Below the pieces are notes generated by a model, which worked only from the letters and a program-made list of their open reading frames with translations, was not told the DNA's origin and ran no database searches. The translations under genes and the position numbers were made by a program. Shown here piece after piece: positions 13,607 through 26,600 of a stretch of 64,000 nt of DNA (position 1 is the first letter of the stretch; every line of letters begins with the position of its first letter). This DNA is from Struthidea cinerea (Eukaryota; Chordata; Aves; Passeriformes; Corcoracidae), in assembly GCA_013397865.1 (NCBI GenBank), contig VZTI01002067.1:136679-200678 (forward strand). Direction: 5' to 3'.

Positions 13607-15330
13607 AGCCTCCTGCCTCATCCCCGGATTCACCACGTCCTGGGATGGATTGCAGTGGGATTTGTGTGCAGTTCCACTTCTGCTGTCTCAGAGAAAAAAA
13701 AACGTACCAGTGGCGAGGTGCAGCAGAGGACAGCGAACATTTTTGGGGGGGATTGACCACATGGAACCACGAGGAAGCTGCTGCCCCTTCAGTGCTCACA
13801 CCACTAAACAGCTGCTGAGAGGAGGTTAAGGACCCCAGAACCAGCCTTGGGCACATCTGTGCATGGGACAGAAAGGGCCATGCAGGTCAAATGAAGCTCA
13901 CAGCTGCAGCACCACAAACAGATTAACTCAGGCAGAGATATTTTGGAAACTCCTAAAAGGCTCAGCCCACAACACACACAAAAACACCTCTAAAACTTCA
14001 CAGAACTCAATTTTTTTTTTTTTTCCAGCTCCTTCCTTCTGGCAAGCTTTACGTTTTGCTTTCCAGAGAAAAGGCTTTGTGGATAACCAGTGACTAAGTA
14101 CATCCTCATCTGCGCAGCCCTCAGAGGATTTGTATCAGGCTGGTGACAAAGGCAGCACCCTTAGAAACGCTGGTACCTTGACAAGTGCTCTATTTAGTTT
14201 TTTTCCAACACAACCTATCAAGTACACAACACTGAAGCAGCAAATAACAGCTCAGCTCTGGGTTTGCCAGGCTGGTAACGCTCCCTGCCTCCAAATCCTG
14301 CTGCCCTCGCCAGCCCCAGCGCTGTTCATCCCACGGGCACAGCCTGGACGGGTGACATTTGTGGCCAGCAAGGCAATGCTGGACACGGTGACATCCCTGA
14401 GCCAGCTGGGGAACGGTTTGGGTGCGAGTGCACGGGCACGTGTGTGCTCAGAGGGTTGCAAAAGCCAAGCAGTGCCCAAATGAGCACCTTGAAGCTGCTG
14501 AGGAGGGGCTGAAATTGCCCAGCCCCCACTCTGTGGTGTCACAAGTCGCTCCCTGTGTTGTTCTTGCAAACTGCAGCTGGACAGGCACCCCGGCAGTGCC
14601 CACACACCCGGGCTCCACACTGCCACCCCTGCCACGGGCAGTAATAATAAAACAATAAATAAAAGCTGTTTACAACACCGAGTTCTTAAAGCAGCTTGCA
14701 GCAGGATTTTCTCACTCTCACTCCATGGAAAAGGGGTGAAGGGTGTGTGAACTCTGCTCAGCAGCTGTGCTCCCATCCAGCACCTCAAATACACCCCAAG
14801 GTGCACCGGGAGCAGCTGGGTTTGAGGTGTGATTGCCCCCCCAGGCCCTGTCCTGTCACAGCTGCTGCCCTCCCAGACAGAGCAGCAGAGCCCTGCGAGC
14901 AGGGCTGTGTCTGTGACGAGGCTGGGAACACGAGGCAAGATTGATTCTGATGTGAGCACCAGCAAGGCAAATGGGTTTTTGAAAACCCTGTAATTTCTCC
15001 GCAACCCCTGACTTCTCTAAACACACAGCAGCACAGTCAGGTGGGCACTAAGCAAAAATGAGCTGCACTAATGATGATTTATGTGCGGGATAACCGGCCA
15101 TAAAGAGTTTATCTGTGATTTCAGGGTATGTTACGGTGTTGCCAAGTTAACCAAACAGCACAACTCGTCACCCAAACCCCGGTGAGGGAGGCAGCAGCTC
15201 TCCAGCTGGGTTCTTGCCAGCGAGGCACCACTGAGGTTCTGCACCCAGCAAAAGAGCAACAAGGTTTGGCTGAAAAAATGTGAGAGGTTGGGAGCCCTGT
15301 AATCCCAATTAATAAAGAAAAGATGAATCA

Positions 15331-15531
15331 ATCATAGAATTATTGAACAATTTGTCTTGGAAGAGACCTAAAAGTCCACCTTGTTCCACCCCCTGCCATG
15401 GGCAGGGACACCTTCCACTATCCCAGGGTGCTCCAAGCCCTGTCCAAACTGGCCTTGGACACTTCCCTGGGTGGGGCAGCCACAGCTGCTCTGGATAACC
15501 TGTGCCAGAGAAGAATTTCTTCCTAGAACCC
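15331..15531 (-). repeat. CR1 LINE 3' fragment
   Basis: Reverse complement of a CR1 3' end: ATCATAGAATTATTGAAC, CCACCCCCTGCCATGGGCAG, GGGTGCTCCAAGCCCTGTCC, then AACCTGTGCCAGAGAAGAAT. It is one of the better preserved copies here. Confidence 0.92.
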
Positions 15532-17777
15532 GAGAACGCTCACAAAAGGTTCCCCCCAGCCACAAACAGAGGTTGAGTTCACAAGAGCAGCCCCAGGGGA
15601 AACACTGGCTATCCCTATTTCTGAGCTGCAGGTGTTTTGGTTTGGCTGGGGAAGAGACATTTACTGTGAACAGTCGCTTAAAAAGAGCCACAGAGAAGCC
15701 TGGATGGAGATTTTCCCTGCTCTGCACATCAGGACCGCTCCTCCCCTGCTGCACCTCGAGCTGCTGGGAAGATGCCCAGCCTTCCACAGGGAGCACTAGA
15801 GCAAAGTTTCGGGAAAAGCAGCAGGTTTGGCACGCTGGAGTCAGGAGAGAGCACGGCGTTGCACAGCACCCGCGAGCACAGCTCAGGTGCAGTCCCTGCA
15901 CAGCCGCGTCTCACCGGGCAGAACCCATCGCTGTGACCAACAGGCACCGCGGGGCCTCGGCACCACACGCCAGCCCTCCTCACCTCCACCCCGTTCCCTC
16001 CCCTCATCCTCCTCACTCAGAATCAGGGCAGATGCAGAGGTTCAGCAGAGGTCAGGAAAAAACATATTTTTGGTAACAGCAAAGCCAGTTTTAGCTCTAA
16101 CACACCAGCAACAAAAAAAAATAAGCTTCAGGCAGATACTATATTTGTAATCCAACGGCAAAACATGTTTGCTTGTGTTGACTCTGCACTGTAACACAAT
16201 TTATATGTTCTGTCTTTAGGGTAATTATTGCTTTAGAATGTTAAAATCGTTCCACCCTAATTAAATCATCATATTAAAAAATCCACTGCCACAGCAAACT
16301 TGGGAACAAGTCTGGTTAAGATCACGCGAGTGCACGGATGCTCAGTTGGCAAACCCGCTGCCGAGCCCACCGGCCACACGGGCTCCATCCTCCAGAATCC
16401 CAGACCAAAGGGTGCCAAAACCACGGAGGAAACAACAGCCCAGGTTGTCCTGCTGACGGACCTCGTGTCCCACTCCTCAAAGGCTCCAGCCCCCGGCGGG
16501 CAGAGCATCACCTGCATCGCCCAAAATGCATCGAGAGCACCACCGAGCACCTCAGTGCCCCAGGGCATGGACACCACGAGCTCCTCATTCCCACCCACCA
16601 CTCAGAAATCCACCTCTCGTTCACACAGACACAGAAGGGCTGGCAAGGCCATGGTGCCAGTCTGTCCCCTACCAAAGGGTGCCTGCCCGGGTACCACCAG
16701 CCCAGGTACCTCCAGGCACGTGGGCTGTGCTGGGTCAGCACCTTGGCTGCACTCAGGGGGCACAGGCCACCAGCAAGAGCCACCACAGCCCCCAGGAGAA
16801 CCGGTCACCCCCCTCCAGGTGAAGCACTTTGCTCCTTAAACTCCTCCTGCCAGTCCCAGCCCCGCTCCCGGTGGCCTCTGCTCCCCACAGCAGCCCTGAG
16901 ACTCGGAGGAGCACCGGGACTCACTGACCTGTGAGCAAATATCAAGCGCAGAGCACTCACTTTGGGCAAAATCCTTTAATTCCCTCTGGATCCCCCGGGG
17001 GAAGCAGTTATTGATTGCTTTACTACCAGCTTACACACGCTGTGCCGGGCAGCCAGCGCTGCCATCAATAGCGGCTCCGCGGAGGAGCCAGGAGGTCACC
17101 CCGGAACACGGGGACACGGAGCTGGCCCCACGCTGTGCCCGGAACCTGCCACAGCCAGGCAGGAGCACCTGCCAAAAACCACAGGGAAATACCTGGGGAA
17201 AAACACCTGCAGAGTCCCTGAGCAGAGGCGAGCGGTGCTGTCCCTCCCACAGCCCCTTCCCCAGGGATGGAAGTCAGCTCGGAGAGGGACAAGGCCCAGG
17301 CTACGAGGCAGGGACATGGCACAGGGAGGCCAAGCAGGTTCCATCACAGGGAAAAGCGAGATGACGACAAGTTCCTTTCCCTGTGGCTGAATCAGTTGTG
17401 AAAACTCACAAGAGAAGGTGAAATTCTGACCAGAGCATCATCCTGACAAGACAAACACCAGCCCTGACTGCAGGAGTCAGACACGGACAGCAGTACCCAA
17501 AGCATCCTGCAGAAACCAGGACAGGGCACGGGGGCTGCCAAAATTACACTGAGCATCCCTCGCCCTAGGGACACCCGGCCAGAGCACCCAGGAGAGCCTG
17601 GACACGACGCCTCTGCTCACACCAGCAGCGCTTTCCAGTCTGCAAAACCACCAACAAAAGCCTTTGCTGGGCAGCACGGGCACACACAACAAGCCAAAAC
17701 CAGACCCTCCACGACAGCAAATATCACACATGGCAAAGCAGGTCGGATTTCCAAGACAACAGGTGCTCCTCTCTTAC

Positions 17778-17924
17778 CTGGGATGATAGAAACGGTGTCT
17801 TTCTCCCAGGATACAACGCTAACATATTCCTGCACTGAAGAGGGGATGAGGCACTTGAAAACAGCCACGTTTCCACGCATCGACCTTTGGTCCTCCACCC
17901 GAACGGTGTACGGTTCCCTGAAAA
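17778..17924 (-). CDS. DSCAML1: DSCAML1 coding exon 3 (first half of Ig domain 2)
   Basis: This 147-base exon encodes FREPYTVRVEDQ through VSWEKDTVSIIP, including the Ig2 B-strand cysteine (VAVFKCLIP) and core tryptophan (VVSWEKD). The acceptor is TCCTCCACAG and the donor is GTAAGAG. The split codon with exon 2 gives Val, and the final split codon begins with G, as expected for the Glu that follows in the family. The second Ig2 cysteine is in the next exon, which is not in this window. Confidence 0.97.
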
Positions 17925-20630
17925 CTGTGGAGGAAAGCAGATGGTTGGTAGCATGACAGTGCTGGAGGAAAACACACTTCCTTTTGCTAGAATCCCACGT
18001 TTCCCAAACAAACCAACCCACCCAGCCACACGCTGCTTCCATCCCAAACACCTTCCCGGGGAAGGGAGCGACTCTCTGCTGCAGAACGCGGTGCTGAGCT
18101 TGGGACAGGGCGACATCTGGCCCAGGTCCTGCTGCTGGGACCTGCCAGGGTCCCCAGCGTCACCTGAGCTTGCCAGACTCAGTGTGGGGACCAAGGACAT
18201 TTTGTAGTTGCAATGTGCATTTCACCTCTGGACGCTGAAAATGCATCCTGGGAGAGACACAGAGCCTGGGACCCTCCAAAACCCACCGCAGGAGTATTTA
18301 AGGCAAGCAGATGACAATTTTCCAAGCCATGCCACATGTTCCCAGCACGTGCCCTATTTCTCAGGGAGATGCACATCCCTTTGACAGCTCCGTGCTGCTC
18401 CCTGGACCAGCAGCAGCGCTCCAGGAGCACCCGCTGGGCGAGGCAGACCCACCTCAGCCTCTGCAGCAAGACAAGGAGATGTCACCAGCCCCAGCCACCA
18501 CAGACTCCAGGAATTTAGGTACAAAATGCAGTTGGGGGCAGCTCCCTCCTTACTGTGACAATAATTGTGCCCTGTAGGACGTGGACACAATTGCCGTCAT
18601 GACAAGCACACGCTCACTTGGTCACCTAACAACACTGCCTGGCCAGAGCAGGAGCAGCTCAACAGAGCCCTCAGCAGCCCCACAAGGAAGGTGTTTTCCC
18701 TGGGTGGGAAGTCGCTGTGGGCATCGCATCCCACACCTCGCACAGCCAAGCCAGCAGCGAGAGGGTGGCAGCATTCCCACCCCGACTTCCTGGGCTTTCA
18801 GAGCTCCCTGCTCAGAGATGTGCCACGAGGGCACGGGGAGAAGCCGCCACAGAAAGGGGCGGCAGAGCCAAAGCAGATTAACCAGCAAAAGCTTCTTTAA
18901 TCACCTGGAGCTGAGGTTTATTCACAGGCTTTAAGGGCCAGCGGGGAGCACGAGGAGCATCCTGAATGCTCCCTGCCACCACGACAACCCCAGCTGGGAG
19001 CAGACCCTTTCCAGAGCCCCACTGCACCCCTGACCTGTGCCAGCCCCACAGCCAGGGCTCCGGGCTTTTCCTGCTACCAGGAATAACCCCAGGAAGGCAA
19101 CACACAGCCACAACCAGCGCACTTAAACCTCTCCACTGGCTGGAGAAATTTGCTCCATGAGCTCGCCAACAGCTTTCCCAAGACTTCCAGAGACTTCTTC
19201 CCTCATATTTTCAGTTTGCACTGCATTTTATTTAATTGCTTGCTTTCTCCAGCTGTAATTGGCTCTCTGTGCTGCACTGCCATTAGAAAGCACTGGAGAG
19301 TGACTGGGATGTGGGATGGCCAGGAGGGAGCAGGAGCTGGAAATGTTCCACAACCGTTTCCACTGCCATGAGGCCAGAGCAGCTCCAGGAGCTGCAGACA
19401 TCCTGGTGGCCCCACTGGACATCCACATCTCCTGCTCAGAGAGAGGGAGGCTGAGCTCCCAGCCCAAGAGCAGGGTGCATTCAGTCCTGGATGGAGAGGG
19501 GGATGAGAGCCAGGATTCCCTCTCTGTGATCCCAGGGCAGCTCTGGGCATGCGGGAACCCAGCAGAGCCAACCCCGTCGTGCCCGGCACGAGGAGAGCAC
19601 AGCTCCACATTTACTACACCCCATCTGCTCCTCCACCACGCTGTGGTTTATAGGTAACCTGAGAGTGCTGGTAAATAATTCACTCTGCAGAAGGGGGTTA
19701 ATACCAATTTACTCCGCAGTACAAGGTATTAAAATAAAAAACCCTGTAGTCACTTCTGTCACGTTCCCTCTGCTAGCCCCACTTTTAATAGGTTACATAA
19801 TGAAGCCATTCCTGGGCTATTAGCCCTCCTCAGCCTGGTCAATAATTTACTCTAATGGCTTTTGGAATCAGCTCTTTGCCATATTCCTCCTTTTTATTTA
19901 TTTTATTTTATTTTTTTGTTCTTAATAAGCCTTGGCAAGCTGGGGCTGGGTGCTGCAGTGGGAACAAGGCTGTGGGACACTGAGGGCCCCCCAGCACGGA
20001 CGGATGTGGAACCCAGCTCCTCCCACGGCTGGGAAAAGCCTCTGTACGTGGTTGGGTGAGACAATCCCGGTTCAAAGGGAGAGGAGCTCTCCTGCCACCA
20101 GGCTGCAGCCACGCCACCTTCTCCAGACACTCGCTGGAGACCTCCAAGCTGCACCTCCCACCCAACACTCTGCCCTTCTCCCTGCTCCATCCCGTTGGGA
20201 GAATCCAACGCAGCAGCCCTGGTTCTGCACTTGATGGGCCAACCGGCCGTGGAGAAGAGCAGGGAGAAACCAGCCCCTCGTGCAAAGCCCAGCGCCCACA
20301 GGGAGCTCCTACCTGCTTTAACACGGATGTTTGGGCTCCTGATTTTGCCAGCCGAGTTCTCCGCGGTGCAGAAGTAGTCGTTGTCGTGGATAAAGCTATT
20401 GAAGGCTGATGGCGAGAAGGGGTAGAGCTGCAAAGTCCCATTGGCATGGACATGCCTGATGTGGGGCACATCGTAGATGTCGTCACCTGTGGCCAGGTAC
20501 CACCGAAGGACGGCGCTGGGTGACCCTGCTGCCGGGCAGGGGATCACCACCCCCACTGTGCTGGAGAAGGTGACCTGCTGCAGGGAGTCGTTCACAAAGT
20601 AGAGGCTGGTTCCAACATCTTCAGCGCGTG
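17778..20630 (-). CDS. DSCAML1: DSCAML1, partial coding region (coding exons 2 and 3)
   Basis: Down syndrome cell adhesion molecule-like 1 is a neuronal plasma-membrane adhesion receptor with ten Ig domains and six fibronectin III domains. It acts in homophilic self-avoidance and synapse patterning. Only the part encoding Ig1 and the start of Ig2 lies here. Joined (20630-20313, then 17924-17778) the exons read through without a stop, and the translation is nearly identical to vertebrate DSCAML1 as I remember it, for example ATGDDIYDVPHIRHVHANGT and EPYTVRVEDQRSMRGN. Both exons have consensus AG acceptors and GT donors, and both start and end in phase 1. The signal-peptide exon should lie above 20630 but was not found; the later exons lie beyond position 1. 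DSCAM is the only close alternative, and several residues (SLQQVTFSS, HIRHVHANG) favour DSCAML1. Confidence 0.96.
17925..20312 (-). other. DSCAML1: DSCAML1 intron 2
   Basis: This 2388-base intron lies between two phase-1 splice sites of matching exons. I see no additional exon. An AT-rich stretch at about 19640-19930 stands out against the GC-rich flanks. Confidence 0.9.
20313..20630 (-). CDS. DSCAML1: DSCAML1 coding exon 2 (Ig domain 1)
   Basis: This 318-base exon encodes about 106 residues, from ARAEDVGTSLYFVND to SPNIRVKA. It holds a complete first Ig fold: the B-strand cysteine in VIPCPAAGSP, the core tryptophan in LRWYLATG and the F-strand cysteine in DYFCTAENSAGK. The acceptor is a pyrimidine-rich tract ending in CCACAG just above 20630. 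The donor is GTAGG just below 20313. The first codon (Ala) and the last (Val) are both split after base 1. Confidence 0.97.
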
Positions 20631-23600
20631 CTGTGGACAAAGCAGAGGCCACAACGGCGGGCGGTCACTGCAGGGATCTCCACCCTGGTGGCACAGAGAC
20701 CCCTCTGGCACAGAGACCCCCCTGGCACAGGCCCCGTGCCCCTCATACGGCAGAGCAGGGGAGCACAGGAGCATCAGTGCACGGCTGGCAGCACACAGGC
20801 CACCTTCACAGGCCAGCGCTCCTGCTGCCAGCACGGATCAGGGATCACAGGCACCTCGGCAGGACAGCCAGGGGCGGTGCAGGAGAGGATGGACACCCCG
20901 GGCAGCCCCCGAGGCTTCCCCAGGGGCATCCAGCTGGCTCTGAGCACCCACAGCCCCGAGGACACCATGCCAAGCACAACCACCAACGCTGCTCTTCCTG
21001 CGAGCCCCGACATTCCTGTGATCCCCCGTCCAGCATCCCTGATCCCCCACAGCCCCATCGGCAATGCCAACACACGCAGTGCACATCATTGCCAGGCAGG
21101 GCAGAGATCTCCCTGCTACCCTACCACTGCCTCCAAGCCAGGAGAGGGGCAGGAAAACCGGGATCAGAGCTGCTGCCCTCTCCAAGAGCCACAGGCAGGG
21201 AAGCCCAGACCCACCCTGCCTCAGCCTGAGCTTCTCCCAGGCATCCCTGCACCATCCAAACGAGGACTGAGGTGGGTTCAGGGGCACAGTCCAGGCAGAG
21301 CTTGTGGCCACCTGCGTGCCCAGGAGCAGCTCTCGCCGCTGGAGAGCAGCGCTTCCCTTCTTGGGAAGTAGGGAATGGACCTCTTCACCCAACTCCTCTG
21401 TCCCATCCTTCCCACTCTCCAGGACCACGAGCTCCCCCTTCCCAAGCCAAGCCAGCAAAATTGGCTATAAATACGGATGAGGAGGCCCCCAGTCGCTCAG
21501 ATCCGCTTTCTTTTTTTAGCTGCACTCTTTCCAAGTGGGCGGAAGGACAGGGATCTGGGAAGGGCCCTCGGCGGGTGTATTAATAGCTGCGGCTGAGCGC
21601 GCGCCCGCGGTGCCGCAGAGCCAATAAGCAGATCAGCACCGTGCCGCCGGTTCAGAACGAGTCACGGGGGACCCTCCCTGACCTCGATTCCTTAACTTGG
21701 GGAGGAGGGGACGGCAGCAGGGGGGAGAAGGAAAGCCTCATCTGCACGCCTCAGCTCTGGAGGCGGCTACTCGCCCGAGGAAGGGCTGGTTGAGCGGCCA
21801 TGGTCGCTCCACCTCCACGCCAAGCTTCTCCAGCCAGGTGCCTGTCCTGCCTCGGAGCGGTGCCACCAGCCCCATCCACACCATCCTCAACCGGGTCAGG
21901 ACGGGACGCCCCGAGACACCTCAGCCCTTCTCGGAGCAGAGTCCTCTCCATCCTTCTCCCAGCTGAATGTACAACCTCGTCCCTCTTCCAGGATCTTACT
22001 CTTGCTCTCTGTGTGCACCGCACAGAATCATCCCTGAAAATGACCAGGTTTCCTCCTGTGCCCGCTCGGAGCCCTCTGTCCCACAGAAGAGATGAGCTGG
22101 TAGTGAGGTCCAGCTCTGCCGCCACACGAGACAACCAATTTGCACGTCACGAAATCCTCTCCATGTCTCCCCACGCACCAGCTCCCTGTGTCCACCACAG
22201 GTGGAAGGAGACAAAGCCATTTATTTTCCCCTCCCTGGCGGACAAGCACCAAAGACCGACGGACAGAGGAGCAAAGCTCCAGCCGAGCCTTTGCAGAGCC
22301 ACGGGGCCACCACTCGGCCCTGCAGATGTCATTTTGTGACATCTCCAGGCTGGTTTGTCGTCATGAATCAGCATTTCCCTTCATCCGAGCAGTGTGATGC
22401 TTCTCCCAAATACATGAAAGGGAAAAAAACGCACATTTGCAGGCAGAGGAAGGGAAACAAAGCCCGCACGAGCAGCACAGAGCTATTTGTGGCTGAGCCT
22501 GAGCTGAGCAGATGATGGCTGGAGCCAGGGCACAGCAAAAGCCACCTTCAGCCTGGCTTTGGACCAAGGACATCCGGCTGTGCCCCGTGCTCCATCCAGA
22601 ATCTCTCCCCAGCTCCCACTGTACAGCTTGAGAAGGCTCCTCGAGCACCCAGAGCCTGCCAGGGAAACATCTTCATCCTCGGCAGCACCAGGAGGGCTCG
22701 GAGCTGGACGGGTGAGGGGCTGGGGCGAGGACTGGAAAAATACCTCATAAACAGAGACATTCAGATTACCCATAAAGCTTTTTCAGGTCAAAGGGGGAAA
22801 GGGATTTTTAATAGAAAATGGAGGTTATGGGATTGGCAATAGTTATGTGACAGACGCATAGAGTTAAATCCTCATAATCTCCTTTACCATTTAGCATTGA
22901 GCACCATCCTAATTCCATGTTTCATAAAACTGTCTCCAAATCACTGGGAGAGATTAAAAATTTAGAAATAGCACAGCAATATTTTTAAACCAGAAATCAC
23001 TGCTCACATCTGGTCAGATGTGCTGACCCTAACCTACATATCGAGGGCATTAATTCACATGAACCTGAAAAGAGGAGGCTGGGGGAGATGAGCTGGAACA
23101 GTTTCAGCTGGGAATGCAGCCCGGAGCCCAGCCCGGCTCCAGCTGGGAGCCCCACCGAGCCCAGCACAGGGCTGGACACTCGAGCTGGCTCTGAAAGGCA
23201 GGTGTTTTAAGTTATCAGAGCTCAATCTTCTTAAATTGTGGTAAATTACAACCTAGAGGTATTGAAATATTAATATCTCTATTCGAGCTGGGAGAAGCAA
23301 GTCATTTTGCTATCATCCCTTCAGAATATTTCCTAGTCTTGATGGCTGGACTTCCCAAACTCCAGCACCTTCAGTGACACAGCAAAGCACTGGGCTGTTC
23401 GGCAAGCACCTGCTTGCTCTAGAGAGGGGCCACAAACCGTCCCCAGGTTCTGCCACCACGGCACCCATCTCTGGGAGAGGTGCCCGAGCAGCACAGCAAT
23501 GCCGTCACCTCCCCAGCAGCACAAAACCTCCCAGGGAAGAGCCCGTCCTTTTCTAAGAAGCGGATTCAGGAGCAGCCTCAGACGAGGACCGGCTTCGTGC

Positions 23601-26600
23601 CAGCCAGGGCTCTTCCTCCTGAGATAAGAGGCTTTTCCTGCTCTCCGTGCACGTCCATCACCTGTGCTGGCAGGCTGCTGCTCGGACCACACAGCCAGCC
23701 CCGAGCCCACCCAAACCCAGCAAGTCCCTCAGAGCTGAGCGCGGTCCTTTAGCCGGGTGGAAACCTGACAGAGCCAGGGAAAGGCTGAAGGATTTGTGTT
23801 TCAAGGGGGTTCATGCCATCCCCTGGGCAGGCACTAGACTGCAGCTCACATTCCCGCACCGGCAGCAGCTTTCCTGAGACCCCCTTCCTGATCCGGGTGG
23901 TCTGACCGCCCGGGTGCCCACCCCAGCTCTCCTCCAAGGCTGCTGAGAAGCTGCCCCAGGAAAAACCCCACCCGTGGGGCCCCAAAGGGGCTGGAGGGGC
24001 CACCAGGGCTTCCCGGGCTGAGCCGGGCTGCAGGGATGCTGTGCAGAGCAGCAGGCTAATGGCCACCTCGCAGCTCATTTATTATCCTCATTAAGGGTGT
24101 TTGACACCTGCCCTGACCAAGGAGAAAGCGAACCAAAGCGTGGCACGCACCGGGCTGGGAATTACAGGTAGGTGGCGAGTCCCACTCGTCCCTCCGTGCT
24201 GGAGAGAGGACGGCGATTCCATCGCACACTGCCTGGGCGTTCGGAACGCTGGAGCAGCCTCCGGCCTTGCCCGGAACGAGCTCCCTCCAAGCCCGCGTCT
24301 CCAGGACGCCTTCAACAGCCCTTGTGCCAACGAAGGGAGCGACCCTGGAGTTGATGGAGAGAGAAGTGGCGCTTCCAAGCACCACGGAAGGGATGAGGAG
24401 GGAAGCGGCCGAGGCTGGTCCCTTCCAAGGGGAGCTCAAAGGTGCCTGGGAGCGCAGCACATCCTCCTGGGCTGTCACCTCCCCACCGTGGCTGCCCAGC
24501 CCCAAGGGTCGAAGCCGTGACTCCCGCACGCTGTGCCCCTCAGGGACCGGTCTCAGGGGGGTGGAAGTCGTGTCAGGAAATGCCAAGCAGGTCCTGGGGT
24601 GTTCAGCTGGTGCCCAGCACAGCAGCAGCGATGGCAGGTACCTGCCACAGCATCTTCCCTGCCTGGCACTGCAATTTGGCTGCCACATGAGTCCCACCCT
24701 GGTGGCACAGCTCCTCTGGCTCCAGCACCACGGTCCTTCCTGATGTGACAAAGCAAAGAGGGAGCAAAGGAGAACCTGCCTCTGGTCCTCTGTGGGTAAG
24801 GGCACGGCTCAAACATGCTCCAAGCGCCTGCTCCTTAATGCATCTGCATGGAAATTAAGGCCTGAACCACCTCCAGCGATTACGACAGCACCCAGGCTGA
24901 GGCTGTAACCCTTGCCTGGGAAAAAAAGCTCTCCCGGCTGGATTCCTGCTTCCTGAACCTCCCATGGCAGCCTGTGAGAGGTACCGGCCTCACCACACCA
25001 TCCACCCAGAGCTGGACATCCCCCAGCCCTGCCCCACGCCCCCAGCCTGGGGACCCTCAGCTCTGGGGGTGAGGAACAAGCCCAGGGACCACAGGCGAGG
25101 GCCTCTCCCTCCGCTTGCAGAGGCACCTCCACGCCTTGGCCATGCTGAACACAACGCCTGAGGAGCTGCAGCTGAGTCCCAAGGGGACATCTGGTGACAT
25201 TACCCAGCCAGAGTGACAGCCCTGTGTCCCCAGGGAGGCCAAACGAGTGGGCACTAGGGGTGGGCAAGGGGACACACCAGAGACCACGCACGCCTGGCCT
25301 TGGGCTCCCTCCACAATGGCCAGGCCACTCTCCCAGTGCATCACAACCCACTCGGTGGCTTCGCAAGGTGGAAACCAGGATTTCCACCATGCAGCTGACA
25401 GGAGAACACATCAGGGTGAACTCTGCCAGCTTCTCACCTCTTCCCTGTCCCCTCCAAGCCGTGCTTGCTCCCCTCTCAGGGCCAGGAGCCGCCGCAGCCC
25501 TTCCCGGGCGCAGCTGGGAGCAGGCATGAACACGAGCCTGGAAATGGAATTCCTAAATGTTTGGTACAGCTCTGCTGGCGGATGATGGCGGCAGCACTCA
25601 GCCTGTGCGTGCTGGGGGATGTTTCTGTGGGATCCACGAGCAGGGAAAGGGTAGCTCCCAACCCCATGGTTATGTAAAGATGGAGAGCTGGCTATAACCG
25701 AGATTTCAAAGGCAAGGAACGCCCTGCACCCAGAGCTGCCACTGCACATCCTCCCCGAACAGCAGCACCGCAGCGACTGCAACGACCGAGCGCCTTCCTC
25801 CTTCGTGCCCACCATGGAAGTCGCACCTATTAGCGTGCTGCCTGCTCGGCTGCGAGATGCCTCCGTGTCATCCGAGGCGCGGCTCAGCCTCGCGCGCTGC
25901 CATGTCAGAATTCCTGCCACAAAGACTTCCAGCTTTATCCTTGCCCTCGGCTCGCCAGCTGCTCAGGAGAAGGACGGAGCGCTGCCCATCCATCCCCTCA
26001 GGACGGGGCCACATGGGCAGAGATCCCAGCACCCCAACACCGAGGTGCTGGAGCCACAGCTGCCCCAAGCCATGCCCCAAGCTCCCAGGCAGCCCACAGC
26101 TCCAGAAAGGGCTGTTCCACAGCACATCCCTGGCACTCGCCCCTCGCACAAGGCACAGCCTCTTCCTCCAGAGGACAAACACCCAGGAACATCAGGGTTG
26201 CCTTTACCCATTCCCCGTCCAAAGGCAGGAGCAGCCCGGAGCCCGCGCCAGGCACAGGTAAAGGCTCCGGGCGAGCCGCCATGGTGGCTCCTGGTGCTGG
26301 GAAATTTTGGCAGGATAAACAAGCGCCGGGCACGGCGAGGAGCTGAGCGCTGCAGGCTTCTCCTCCGTGCATTTAATGAGGTTTCCATGTTTCATCTCAG
26401 AGACAAACGAGCGCTGTGCCACACTGGGGGGCCGAGATGGGAGAGATTAGAAACCACGAGCTGCACCGTTCGCTGCGCCCAGCGCGGGAACATCATGTAA
26501 ATATAATGCCAATATAAATCAGGCAGCAGAGCCATCCAGCAGCACCACGCAGGGAGATGCTTCCCTGGCTCCCAGCCTCTCACTTGTGACCAGTCCGTTC

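Larger units (their letters stand above)
1..17777 (-). other. DSCAML1: DSCAML1 intron 3 (partial), no other gene seen
   Basis: No open frame here gives a recognisable protein, and I found no Ig2 second-half exon, so the intron is longer than 17.7 kb. Long first introns are usual for this gene. The sequence alternates GC-rich blocks (for example about 3060-3470 and 12940-13300) with AT-rich islands (about 2590-2860, 4540-5060, 6150-6480, 8500-8900, 9440-9660, 12480-12770, 13980-14260, 16030-16320). CR1 fragments lie at 4051-4222, 4341-4476, 5451-5592, 8299-8425, 12001-12183 and 15331-15531. There is a 55-base gap at 10227-10281. Confidence 0.8.
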
